A stretch of 64,000 nucleotides of DNA, from assembly GCA_014706295.1 (NCBI GenBank), contig JACSVZ010000022.1, positions 8,698,830 to 8,762,829 of the forward strand, in the 5' to 3' direction. The translations under genes were made by a program, and so were the position numbers. Source of the stretch: Lycocorax pyrrhopterus obiensis (lineage: Eukaryota > Chordata > Aves > Passeriformes > Paradisaeidae). Below are positions 26,401 through 38,154 of this stretch, one piece after another. Below the pieces are notes generated by a model, which worked only from the letters and a program-made list of their open reading frames with translations, was not told the origin of the DNA and did no database searches. Each line of letters begins with the position of its first letter. The first letter of the stretch is position 1.

Positions 26401-29400
26401 CTGAAGCCAGGCTGGGTTGTGTGCTGCGGGGAGGACATGGGACACCATCTGTCAAGCCCTTGCTGTGTCTGCTGAGTTGTTCTTCACAACAGACTGGCTC
26501 TTAGACTGTGTTTTTCTTACACTTTCTAGGACTTACCTGCTATTTTGGAGTGATCTTGCACCTCAGGGTCTTGCTCTTTTTAATCTCTGTAGATCTCAAG
26601 CAGCACTGCCACCTTTTTGTTCCCTTTTTTGGGGGATCTTTATGGCTACAGTCTGCCCTCAAACAGGGTATGGAAGTGATGTGCTCTCTAACCTTGTTGT
26701 CTGTCCTTCCCCTGTCATTGGAGAACAGATCTGCTACAGCCAGGCTGGTTGTGCTTTCACAGATGTTTCCATTCATAATTCATCCAGAACGATCTTAGCG
26801 CTGGTTACAAATCTCTACAGCAGTGAATATTTTCTTCTATGTATATACTTTGAAATCTGCTTGAGAGAACAGTTATCCACTGTAGTAAGTGCCTATGGGG
26901 TAGTCTCAGGACACCAGGATTGCTGCAAGGATACAATTCCGAATATAGGAATAACTCACAAACAACCCTGTGAGATTCAGCAGAATCTCAGCTCCATCCT
27001 GGCTCTTGCACGATCTACATCTTGTTTTGGCTGGGTTTTGCTGCAGCTGCACGAGACCATGTACAACATTCAGGAAGCAGTAGATTCTGGACTTGCATGT
27101 AACTTGTTCCTGCCAAACACTTTTCTTCTTGAAAATGGAGCAGAAAGATAAAAATGGACCTGGAACAAAAGCCTGCTAGCTGCCGTAGTGCCTAGTGAGT
27201 GGTACTCACAGTGTTTTTGTTCTTGCTGGCTACTGCTGGGATGATTAAGTTCTGGAGAGCTCAGGTGATTTTTACCTTAGAAAAGCGTGGCAGGTGGTGA
27301 CTAACAAAGACTTGGAGGATTGTTCTCGTATTATCTGAGATGAGTGTGCAGGTCCAGCAAGGAAGCATCTTGTTGTTAGCCATCTCACCTCTCTTCTCCA
27401 TGGCGAGGGCAGTGCCGCCTGTGCTCTGCCTGAAGGCTGTGTTGTGCCCGTGGCAGGAGGCAGGACACAGCCTGGCACCAGTGCCACCAGCACGGGCATC
27501 TCGCACCTCTCGGCTTCCTTCTGTCTCTGGTACCAGGTCTCCCGCTGGGCTGGTGTGAGCCAACACTGGGGCTTAGGCTGGGGGAAGCTGCCTGCCCTTC
27601 TCTGCTTTACTGTGGAGCAATAATTAAGAGGAAGCAGGAGAAAATACTGGCCTGGGTTGTGACCACATGGCCACGTGAAAATTCATTTTCCCTTCACTGA
27701 AAAGTATCCCTCGTCATTCAAGAATGACCAAAAGACTTGATTCCTGAATGCCTCATTCAGGAAATTCACGTTGCAGCTATTCACTGAATGTTTCTCTTTT
27801 GACTTCCAAAGCCAGGAGACTTCTAGACTCTTTTATAACAAGTTATCTTCAGGCCTCTTTTTATCTGATTCCTTTTTAAAAATGTAATGAAAAGTGTTGT
27901 TAATATCAGTTCAGGCTGTAAGAAATCAGTGTCTTTTGAGATGGAAACCAGGAAAGGCATGGAGACTATTTCTGTAATACATCAAGAAATTCCTCAGCCT
28001 GTTCAGCAACAGCACATCCTTTTGTGCTGGCAAAGCTTGACCAGCACAGCTCGGAAAGGATGTGACCTTGAGAGCTGTAGTTAGAGCAGGAAATACAGTG
28101 GATCCCACCTTCAGCAACCTCTTGGGAACAGACAGAATTGCTCACTGAAGACAGGTAGCTATCTTTTATTCAGTGCATCTGAGATGACTAGTGATAGCTA
28201 AAAATGGAGCTAGCCTGGCAAGGTGGGGAAGGGAATGGGGGAGGTCTTTGTACAGAATTCGCTGCATAGTTTTTATAGCACTGTTTCAGTGGCAGAATTC
28301 ATACAGCAGAAGGAATCGGATACGCGAGCGGAGTACAATGTGTTACAGCACATAAGACAGCACGTCACAGTGCTAAAAATGTTACAGAAAGTGGAGTGGC
28401 CCAGAGAGAAGCAGAGCTTGTTGACAGGCAGAGTTTGAGATCTTGCCTGGCAGAGGAGAGGTGTGCTGTTGGTGGGGTTAGGGTGGGTTTGGGTCCTACA
28501 GGGATAGATGTTCATGGAAAACCTTCCCAGCTAAAGTGAAGGCTCCTGCAGCATTCACATCGACTTTGACAGGTTAAGGGGCTGTGTGCCCAGTCCCTGG
28601 ACAGTGTAGTTGGATGCATATTCCTTGTGCACACCATAAATACTTGAAAGATGGGGTAATGGACATTGGCAAGTTCTGCCTTCCTCCTTAGCTGATAGAT
28701 ATCTGCTTGGCTCCTGCCTGTGAGATGCGATTTAAAAGACTTCAACATGCAATATGGATGAGTGTGATTGTTACACGGAACATTACTGCTCCCTGAAATT
28801 GGAGTTCTGATGAGGTTTTTTTAGTGTTCAAATAAAATAACTGTCAAATATGTTATCAGTCTCAGAGGAGACTTCCCCCTCCCCATTTCTTCTGGCTGAA
28901 GGAATGTGTTGCTGTCCTTGTTTTTTAAAGATAGAGCTGGAGAGTTCAGCTCCGTGTTAGATGGAGACGTGTTAGTTCAGCTGTGCAAGTCAAACTGCTG
29001 AGATGCATGGCTGTGTTTGGGCAACTTGCTTGTTAATTGCAAGTTTGTGCCATGAGAAGACAAAAAAAAAAAAAGTCTTTTTTAGTTACAAGAACAGAGC
29101 AATAATTTCTGAGCCCTGGGCCCAGACACATCCCATGACATACCAGACACAGTGGAACAGCTCTTTAAGAATGTATCACCTCTGGAGACTTGAGATGATG
29201 GCAGATGGGTGTTTGTGTGGATAGTGTAAATGAATCCATGAAAAGAACAAGACAAAATGTTACCTTTTGAAAATAGCTGTTGTCTGGGTGTGTCAGGGAG
29301 TGGCTGTGTTGAAGCTGTCTGGCCTCACCACCATCCCACCTCGCTTGAACCCACGGCAGTGGAGCTCCGTGGGAGTTAAGGTGTGCAACCTGTGAAATAG

Positions 29401-30592
29401 AGAGACAGGAATGGGGATTTGGTTCAAGGGGGAGGACACAAAATTCTTTTGAGAGAGCTCCTGGACAAAAGGGTGTTACACCCAGCCTGTGAAGGGAGCA
29501 GATGAATGCCTCGCTCGGTATTTCTTCTGCACAGACACAGCACCAAGTGTGTGGCCATTACAAGTTAGTACAATCAAGACCAGTCTCAAAGTCTTCTAAG
29601 ACAGAGTAAAAACGTATGGTATCAAGAGGAAAAGAAAGGGAATATGTGGTCTGTTATTCAAACTGATAATTCACAAATAATGTTCAGGACTGATGTGTAA
29701 AGAGGAAGGACTGGAAAAAGATTTGGAAGGAAAAGTAAAACAATGCACAGGAGTAAACTCTCAGGGAATGAGTTTAAGAACAGGTTAGAAAAGCAGCTGT
29801 CATGGATGGTGTAAATAAGCCTTGGGACCTGGGTGTGGACTGGCTGACCTGTGGAGATGCATTCTGACCATATTTCCTGCGAGTTTTACAAGATTGTGAC
29901 AAGCTGATACTGCAAATGCTCGCAACAGCATAATGGGATACCTGGCATACAGAGTCCCAGAAGCAATTTAAAAACAGATTTAGAAAAGAGGTCAGACAAA
30001 CTCCGCACGGACAGGAAAAGAAATTAATGATACATTTTCCCTAAATGTGTCTGCCTTTGCACGCTGCATGCTAATCTGTAGCCAGCAGCGGGCGGGAGTG
30101 CGGAAGAGGCTGAGCAGAGCCATATATGCTGTGTGAGAGGGATCAGCACAGCTGCTCTGCATTTTCTTCATAGCATTTTGCATTGAAATCAGTGTAGTCC
30201 ATCTAGGCATTCAAATCCTGATCAGTTTACAGGCAAACTCTGAAAAACTGGTTCTCCATCCCGTCATATATAAGGAGCAGCTGCTGTGCCATGAAGGAGG
30301 CGACTGCATGATGCACACAGAGGGGAAGGACACAGATCTTTGCAAGGGGTAGGTCAGGAAATGCTGCTACCTTGAAAGAGCAGAGAAGCAAGCAGCTGGC
30401 AAAGAGCCTTTAAGCCACTCTTAAATTACTCTACAGAGGACAGATTTCATATGCCCTGACCTACGGTGTGCAGCACAGGAACACAGTCTTCAGAGGCTGC
30501 ACAGATTTCCTAAATAATCAGGATTAGGAATGTTGTGTTTAAAAGAAGGTCTGGGCAGTTTCAGCCTCAGTTTGAGCACACAGCTTCTAAGA

Positions 30593-31315
30593 TCCATAGA
30601 ATTGTAGAATATGCTGAGTTGGAAGGGACCCACCAGGATCCTCAAGTCCAACTCCTGGCCCTGCACAGGTCACCCCAAGAATCCCACCCTGTGCCTGAGA
30701 GCGTTGTTCAAACTCTTCTTGAACTCAGGCTCGGTGCTGTGACCGCTGCCCACGGGAGCCTGTTCCAGTGCCTGACCACCCTCTGGGTGAAGAACCTTTT
30801 TCTAATATCCAGTCTAAACCTCCCCTGACTCAGCTTTGTACCATTTCCTCAGGTCGTGTCACTGGTCACGACAGTGAAGAGATCAGTACCTGCCCCTCTG
30901 CTTCCTCTCATGAGGATGTTAAAGACCACAATGAAGTCTCCCCTCAGTCTCCTCCGGGATGAGCAAACCGAGTTACCTCAAGTGTGTCTCATAAGCTTCC
31001 CCTCCACTCCCACCACCATCCTCATGGGCTCCTTTGAATGCTCTCTAATTGCTCTGTGTCTTTTTTTATATTGTGGTGTCAAAACTGCCCCCAGGACTGG
31101 AGGTGAGGCTGCACCAGTGCAGAGCAGCGCAGGACAATCCCCTCCCTTGCCCGGCTGGCGATGCTGTGCCTGATGCACCCCAGGACAGGGTTGGCCCTCC
31201 TGGCTGCCAGGGCACTGCTGCCCTCATGTTCAACTTCCCATCAACCAGGACCCCCCAGGTCCTTTTCCTCAGCGCTGCTCTCCAGCCTCGTTCCCCATTC
31301 CGTATACACAGCCAG
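30593..31315 (-). mobile_element. CR1 LINE remnant (~720 bp, antisense)
   Basis: Read on the minus strand this is the 3' part of a CR1 element. On the + strand it starts with the reversed terminal motif (atagaattgtagaat), followed by gttggaagggaccc and caagtccaactcctggccctgcacagg. It continues through the diverged 3' end of the reverse transcriptase region (ctctgggtgaagaacctttttct, aaactgcccccaggactgg, agggcactgctgccctcatg). It is 5'-truncated and has no intact frame. The internal boundary with the adjoining 21-bp minisatellite is about 180 bp further right. CR1 identity is confident; the exact 5' limit is approximate. Confidence 0.85.
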
Positions 31316-31494
31316 TTTTATTCTGCATATAAACGTGTCACAAAAGACAGAAGTGGTTTATGGGCTCGGTCATCTGTGTCATAAAGGCAGGGTGGTGCTT
31401 GGTACCTGCTCTGCATGGGGATTGCGCACGGGAGCTGCTGCCAGCGCTGCTGTGGGGTCTTGTCTCCCTCTCGTGGCTGTCCCCGCTCTCCCTG

Positions 31495-31641
31495 CTGTCC
31501 CGAGCTGTGTCCCTGCTGTCCCGAGGTGTGTCCCCGCTGTCCCGAGCTGTGTCCCCGCTGTCCCGAGCTGTGTCCCCGCTCTCCCGAGGTGTGTCCCCGC
31601 TGTCCCGAGCTGTGTCCCCACTCTCCCGAGCTGTGTCCCTG
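31495..31641. repeat. Minisatellite, seven copies of a 21-bp unit
   Basis: Seven head-to-tail copies of a 21-bp unit begin CTGTCCCGAG or CTCTCCCGAG and continue with (C/G)TGTGTCCC. They differ at only one to three positions. Because 21 is a multiple of three and the unit has no stop codon in several frames, long repetitive open frames appear on both strands. These are a by-product of the repeat, not evidence of genes. The array lies in RIMS4 intron 2, just right of the CR1 remnant. Confidence 0.92.
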
Positions 31642-33827
31642 CTGCCATGCCTGCAGGGAGGCGGCTGTGCCTGCTGGCTGTTGTGCCAGGGACAGTTCAA
31701 GCATAGAAATGGCTGTTTTATGGATTTGGCTGGAATGGCTTTTGCAGCCTGTGCTGAGCTGTGGTGGGAGCTGCTACCTGTGCAGACAGTGTTAACATTC
31801 GTGCAGGTTTCTGCTGCATTGGTGGGCTCAGAGATCCCAGGGTCAGTAGTATCCAGTGTCATCTTTCTGCTGTCCCTGCTCTGCCTCCTTACCTACCTAG
31901 CTAAGGACCATGGTCTGAGCATCCTCCAGCAAAATGTCCTTCATTTGTCCTTGACAGCTTGGAGGCCTCGCTGACCTCCCTGTACTCTCCCTTTGCCTTC
32001 TGGTCAATAACAGAGTTGCATTCAACTTATGACCAATTCCACAGCAAACCCATAATCTTTAACTCCGTTAAAATCATTCCCATTTGGCTATGGCAAAGCA
32101 GAGCCTGTAAATCGTGATTAGTGAAAGCAAAGGGCCAGAGAAGAGATAATTAATTTCGCTTTGCTGTTCAAAGGCTGCGCTGCCCTCGCTCAGTGGAGGA
32201 TTTGTGCCCTTTAGACAACAGGCTGACAAGTGTCACCTGTTAATCTTCTCTGTGTGCAGCTCTTTGCAGCATGAGATGGTCCTGTCACAGGGCCCTGCTG
32301 GCTCTGACAGCTGCTATTTGCAAGTCAGCTGCAAAACGCTCCCTCTTTATTCCTCTGGCTATTTTTAGCATTTCTCTTTAGATGCAATAAAAAAAAAAGA
32401 CATCTTGTATCGGTGATAACCAGGTTGTAGTGATTGTTCCCCTTAAGGGAGAGGCATGTTGGGCAGTGGGAGGGGAAGGGCTTTCCAGGATGGCTCCAGT
32501 GTGTGTGAAACATCTGCTGGCTGTCACCCAAGGTGGAGACACCACTGTCATCTGCGGCAGATCTCTTCAGGAGCCTGTCTCCAGCACATCCAGTGTGTGG
32601 TGGAGAGCTGGTTTCTGGATCAAGGGTGGGTCAGAACAGCTCAGTATCTGCAGAGGTCATGCAGGAAAAGTCTGCTGAGCCTGTAGCATGCTCCAGAGCA
32701 GCTGTGAAGGGCTCTTGGGAGCATCAGGGCTGCATTTAAAGAGTTGAAAGAAGTCACAGTGCTCCCTGGAGGTCTTTTCCTCCCTGCTTTAGCTGCAGGA
32801 AAAACGAGTGAGTGAATGGGGAAGGTCTGTCCCACCAATCTCACCGTACATGTCCCCCCACCTCACAATCCCAGCTTCTCTCTGAGCATTTGACAGACAG
32901 CTCACCAAGCTGGATTTGAGCATCCGAAATTTAGTCTATTCTGCTAAATGGTTCCTGCTGCTTTTAATTCATATTCTTACTAAATTTCTGCAGTTTTATT
33001 TTCCCCTTCCCTCTCCCCTCAAGGGAGAAGCAGTGGCTTTCTTGGAGGTAGCTTATGATTTTTCCAGACAGAAATTGTTTCCATTCCAGGGTTATTGGCA
33101 ATACCCAAATATATGTCCAGGAATTGGTCAAAGCCAAGATTTAGAGCTGCTGCTTCTAGTGTCTAATAAAGCAGCACTGCGAAAGGTCAGCCTCTGTGTG
33201 CAGCATAGCAGCCAGTTCTCCCAGTTAATGGCATAATCTATTACAGAATTAATTCCCTATGGCTTCCCTTCCCAGTCAAATATAACAACAGTGGGGAACA
33301 TTAACTGTCTAATCTAATACTGAGTTTCATATAGTGCTAGTAAACCCATCAACTGGGGCTGTTATCCAGACTGATGGGAGTCTTGACCTTGGCCTGTGTT
33401 TCTAAGTGAGCTTTGCCATTCCCCCTGGGATCAGCCTCGGTGTTATGAAGCAACAGCAGCTTCATTCAAGCAGCAGCTCCACTGCCCTCCTTGCGAGGGT
33501 CTGTGCTGGTGGTCCAGCCTGGGTGTCCCTGCAGTAGTTTGCACTGCAGACCATTCGTTGTTTCAAGGTCATCCAGAGCCCTCTGACTTCTGAATTTATG
33601 GCGGATAACAGCAGCCTTTGCTTTGCTGTAAACACTTCCAGTTGCCATTGGTTCACCTTTAGCCCAACAGCTCTTATTCTTGTGCTTTTTAAGGTTGTCC
33701 TTCATGCTCTCCTGCTGTTTTCCTCTCTATCATTGATGCAGGCTGCAGCATCAGCTGCTCTGTTAGCAGGTGCTTTTATTCTCTCCTGAGCTACCCCAGC
33801 TGCTGGGCAGAGCCTTAGCTAGCAGCA

Positions 33828-33921
33828 TTCATAGCATCACAGAACGCCTTGGAAGGGACCTTAAATATCATCTGCTTCCAGCCCTGCTGCCATGGGCAGG
33901 GACACCTCCTGCTAGACCAGA
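33828..33921 (-). mobile_element. CR1 LINE 3'-tip fragment
   Basis: About 95 bp on the + strand read atagcatcacagaac, ccttggaagggacctta, tcatctgcttccagccc, then ccatgggcagggacacct and ctagaccag. This is the reverse complement of the extreme CR1 3' end. It is a short, 5'-truncated insertion antisense to RIMS4 in intron 2. Confidence 0.85.
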
Positions 33922-36411
33922 GGAGGGGTGGGCTGGTGTGAGAGCACAGGTGGCTTCTCTCCACACAGGTATAAAGTGCAGAGGAATACTTGGCATCAGC
34001 CTTAGATGTGATTCTCTCCCTGGCAGGCAAGAGGAACTGGTTTAGTGAATTGAGTATTTAGGGGCCAGAGGGGTTTCTCTTCTCTGCTGTCCTGCAGCAT
34101 GTGGGGTTTCTGTGGGTGGTCTTCTCCCACCTTTGTGTCCCCTCTGCAGTAACATGGATGGACTTCCCCCTAGAGAAGATTTGCTTCAAGATCTGGTTCT
34201 GGCTGTGCTGTGAACTCTCATAGCCCTCAGCTTCACTCAGTCCTGGGCTTCCCCTCCTCTGTCCTGGTCCTCAGCATCTTGCTAATTAGCCCAAGCATCT
34301 GTTCTGAGCACAGCAGTGAACATTTCCCTGAACGGCTGTGAGTTGTCGTGCCAGATTGTTATTTACGTGCTCGTTCAGGTCACACACTCCCCAGGGCAGG
34401 AGCGAGACCCGAGTTTGGCCCATTTGTCTTCCGTGAGTTGAAGAGAATAAAGAAAACATTTACCTTCTGGCTGATGGTCCATTCATCTCCTGCTGAATGT
34501 CGTGTCTTTGTCTGTCAGGTCTCCTTTTTCCTGCACTATTTTGAGTTCTCTAGGCACTAGTTTTCATCCTTTTTTGACTCTCTGTGTGCAGCCCAAAATG
34601 CCTGAGCCAGCAGGGTCACGGAGTCTCGCTGGTCCTCATGTGCACCAGGACTCACTTCTTCCCTCCTTGTATGGGCAAATCATGAGCCTGATGAAGCCTG
34701 TCTGGCTCCAGGCTCCCTCTTCCTCTGCTTCCCCCATCCCGTGTCCCTGCAGATTTTCCAGCCCTGGGGCTGTCTCTCTCTGTGCACAGTTTATCCTGGG
34801 GAGCCAGGCCACAAATCCAGCACCTCTGCCCTGGTCCCAGAGACGGCTGCCTCGGTGGGGCCGACAGATGCCAGGTGGGTGGTGGGGCAGGAATTGTGTA
34901 CCCACAGGGAGCAGAGTGTGGCCCCGGACATTGGGGACGCACCTTGTGCTGCTGAGGAGTTGGTGACACAGGAAACTGAGAAAAATGTTAAGCCTTCTCT
35001 GCAATGAATGCCAAATAAATGCCGCTGTTTCTGTTGTGTATCAAAATATCACCTGGAGTGTTGGTGCAAACAGTGGATGCAGGGTGAAAAAAACACTGAA
35101 CTGAGGAAAATACACCCAAGCAGAGCTCCTCCCAAGCCTGTCACCCAGGATGTTGAGACTCCCTCATCCCTTTTCACAAAGGTGACATTCGTAAAGAGCT
35201 CAAGGGCAGGTTTTTCCGTGCTGATGGCTCAGCAGCTCTCCCTGTGTAGCAGCAATAACCAGGTTTCTCAAAGAGCCAGGTCAATGTAGAGGGGAGGTGC
35301 AGTATTCCATGGAAAAGTCAGGCCATTTAATGCAATGCCCCTGTCACAGGGAGCTGAGCTCACCCCGTGAACCTGTGCTAGTGACATATCCTCTTCAGTC
35401 CCATGTGTGGCAAGATGCTGAGGGGTGTGTGCTGGCATCTTCCTTCCCTGTCAGAATAAATAAATATTCCCATGGGGCTGAGAGCAGGTCTGCAAATAGC
35501 TAATGAGAGCTGAAATCCCAACCTGAAATTAACACACTGCTGGTTGAATGGGTTTTGAAAAGAATTTCTTTTCTTTTTAATGTCTTTTAAATGTAACTGG
35601 CTTGCGGGGGGGCATCACCCAGGCTTTGTGGCTGACTCAGCTGTGTGAGAACCTGCGGTCCCCAGCCCACCCCGCAGGCAGGGCTCCTCTCTGCCATCAC
35701 CAGTACCCAACGTGCGGCCTCCTCACAGCATCCTTTGTGAGAAGCGGGTGTGGGGAACAGGGGGCTGTATCACTACGTGGGTAATTGCCCCCCTCCAGGG
35801 ACGTTTGGAGCAGTGGAGGAGGTCTGTCATTGTGCCTGACTTCGGCACGCAGCAGGCAGAGAGCGGCACCCGGCGCGGCAGCGTGGGTATCCCAGCACAA
35901 AGCTCCTGACGTGTGTCTCAGCAGCTGTGTCGTGGCTTGGCAGATGCCTGTGGGACAAATGTAGGTGTCAAATGCTGGCCTCAAGCCTCCTCCTTATCAT
36001 TTGCAGCAAGTTCTTCTACAACCTCCAAAACAGCTGCGTAAATCAGGGTGCAACTGGGTAAATCTTGATTTGTATCAGCGTACCACAGAGTTTGATGCTT
36101 TTGTGTTGCTACACCATGTCCAAGTGCAGTGACCGGCACCTGTAGCTGTGCCATGGGCCGACCTCAGTGCCTGGTGGTTAGATTAGGAGGCTCTGTCCTC
36201 CCAACAGCTTTTGTTTTGCTGTGGTGACTGCGGCAGAGACGCTGCTGATGTTTGAGGATGTTTTCCTATTAGCCTTGCCACCCATATTCAGATCCTCTTT
36301 GTGACTACAGTCATGGAAGCAGATATGAAAACCAGAGTGGACAGGGTGGATGCTTCTGGTGTTGAGCAGTAGGAAATGGGACCCTCTGATCAAAAAGGAG
36401 ATGTATTGCTC

Positions 36412-36431
36412 TGTGTGTGTGTGTGTGTGTG
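36412..36431. repeat. (TG)10 microsatellite
   Basis: Ten uninterrupted TG dinucleotides lie in RIMS4 intron 2, about 0.5 kb upstream of exon 3. A TG tract this far from the splice site is unlikely to affect splicing. It is probably polymorphic. Confidence 0.92.
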
Positions 36432-36907
36432 ATAAATAAATAGAGGATTGAGTCCCAAGGGGATTGATGCTTGCCCTCCTCATCTCACTTTTAACTACTG
36501 CTCTAGATGCATTATTTCCTCCCCAGAAATGAGGGCAGGGAAGGGGGCAGGGAAGGGATGGCTACCGAGAGAGATCCTATAAGCTATTCTAGGAATCTGT
36601 TACCTGAAGAGGTGACAGGCCAGATGTGAGCCTGAGATGGCAGAGATTTTCCATAGAGAAAATTAGTTACAGCTAAACAAATATTGACCAGCTGGTGACT
36701 GCAGCCATTATTGGGGTTTTTCAGATGAGGAAAGAGATTTTAAATGGATTCCATGTAACTAAAGTGTGTGGAAATCAGCGAGTTTTGCTTGAGAAAAGGC
36801 TTCTGTAGATGTCATTCATTTCAAAGGTATATTAAATCTGGTTCTTTAGTTACTGAGCTGCTTTAAAATGCAAATTAACCACTTGCCAAAATAATTTTCT
36901 TTTGCAG

Positions 36908-37020
36908 CTTGAATTTCAGTGGAGTCCATCTGGCATCTGCTGGGCAGTTTAGTGACTTCCTGGGGAGCATGGGCCCTGCACAGTTTGTTGGCCGTCAAAC
37001 CTTGGCCACCACCTCGATGG
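36908..37020 (+). CDS. RIMS4: RIMS4 exon 3
   Basis: This 113-bp exon follows tttgcag and ends at ATG G before gtaagg. It completes the asparagine codon split by intron 2 and reads NLNFSGVHLASAGQFSDFLG followed by a segment ending in RQTLATTSMG. The segment GSMGPAQFVGRQTL is a strong RIM-family signature lying just before the C2B domain. Compared with what I recall of mammalian RIMS4, the stretch NFSGVHLASAGQ differs at a few positions while the rest is near identical. The exon ends with the first base of a glycine codon, which matches the start of the next exon. Confidence 0.93.
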
Positions 37021-37666
37021 GTAAGGAACACAAAGGAGTTGGGCGGCTTTAATTGAGTCTTGAACAGACAGCTCCAACAAGCCACCTAATAATCTGTCCA
37101 GCATCTGCTGATCTAACACTGTCCTGCTCCATTTCTCTGTTAAATCGAGTGAGCTTGGCTGGAAGGTTTTGCTGACTGCAGCAAATGTGGCATTAGGAGG
37201 AGAGCAGCAGCTTTGTGCTTTTCTTCCTCCGCTCTGAAAGGCACAGACTGAGTAAAATGCAGCTAAAATCCTGAAAATGCATCCTCTTCATCTTGGGGTT
37301 TTTCTTTCTCTCTAAGCCTCACCAGGCTCTGTAAGAATTTTGTTACGGTCCACCACAATTGGATTTTCCAAAGCAGCCTGCAATCCTAGGTTCTTCCATT
37401 TGGGAGAGATGAGAGGCTTGCTGCCACAAAGAGTAGGAGACTGAGCCACCAAAGCCATTTTAGAGGGCTCCCAGTCGAGCTTGCTTTTGAAAATGTGGCT
37501 TGGAATCACTGTGGAGCTGCTGCAGAGCAGCACAGGAGGAAATCAGGCACGTGCAGTTTGTTACACCTTGTGCAGGAGGGACATGCAGATTGTTTTTGTA
37601 ACATTTTAGTAACTCAAGGACATACTGTTTTGAAAGTCTTCTGTATATTTTGACATTTTGGTTTAG
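37021..37666 (+). other. RIMS4: RIMS4 intron 3
   Basis: This 646-bp intron has gtaagg at the donor and ggtttag at the acceptor. No repeat or other feature was seen in it. A minus-strand open frame within it (37312-37533) is short and unremarkable. Confidence 0.9.
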
Positions 37667-37768
37667 GGGACGTGGAAATTGGCTTGCAAGAGCGGAATGG
37701 GCAGCTTGAAGTGGATATCATTCAGGCTCGAGGACTGACACCAAAACCCGGCTCCAAAACACTGCCAG
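37667..37768 (+). CDS. RIMS4: RIMS4 exon 4 (start of C2B domain)
   Basis: This 102-bp exon begins with the last two bases of a split glycine codon and reads GDVEIGLQERNGQLEVDIIQ then ARGLTPKPGSKTLP. It ends with the first base of an alanine codon before gtagga. This is the first beta-strand region of the RIM C2B domain; the sequence QLEVDIIQARGL is characteristic. Known RIM C2B domains lack the full set of calcium-coordinating aspartates, so a Ca2+-independent role is expected here too. The intron after it is only 246 bp and holds nothing else. Confidence 0.95.
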
Positions 37769-38014
37769 GTAGGATGCTTTGATCTCTTAAAGTACCTCCC
37801 TGAGCCCCAGCCTCCCACAATGCTTGTGAATAGGGAAAATTTGAATTTTGCTTGGCTTCAGCAGGTCTAAGCAGTACTGAAAACAGGGCTGCCTGGGCAG
37901 ATCTTTTCCCTGCTGTAACTGCCTTCTTTAGAAACACCTGAGACATGGCACCCTGTCTTTTCTAAAGTGAGCATGAAGATTTTCTTCATATTTGACCATG
38001 TTTCTTTTTTCCAG

Positions 38015-38154
38015 CTGCTTACATCAAAGCTTACCTGCTAGAGAATGGCGTGTGCATTGCGAAAAAGAAGACAAAAGTGGCTCGCAAGTCATTAGACCCT
38101 TTGTACAATCAGGTGTTACTGTTTGCTGAGAGTCCCCAGGGCAAAGTATTACAG
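38015..38154 (+). CDS. RIMS4: RIMS4 exon 5 (C2B domain core)
   Basis: This 140-bp exon follows a strong pyrimidine tract and ccag. It reads AAYIKAYLLENGVCIAKKKT, then KVARKSLDPLYNQVLLFAES and PQGKVLQ, with the donor gtaaga. The lysine-rich strand KKKTKVARKSLDPLYNQ is the polybasic region typical of RIM and synaptotagmin-type C2 domains, which binds acidic phospholipid or partner proteins. It ends exactly on a codon boundary, matching exon 6. Confidence 0.95.

Larger units (their letters stand above)
23490..36907 (+). other. RIMS4: RIMS4 intron 2
   Basis: This 13.4-kb intron begins gtaagt and ends with a pyrimidine tract and cag (36905-36907). The flanking phases join to a clean asparagine codon (AA plus C). 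It contains two CR1 pieces in the antisense orientation, a 21-bp minisatellite and a TG microsatellite. A 244-codon open frame at 26417-27151 (+) is long for chance but resembles no known family, has a cysteine/leucine/serine-heavy composition, and is listed only as a finding. No other gene is visible. Confidence 0.88.

Noticed and set aside
31161..31974. Long open frames on both strands around the minisatellite
   Set aside because: They arise from the CR1 remnant and from the 21-bp repeat whose period is a multiple of three.
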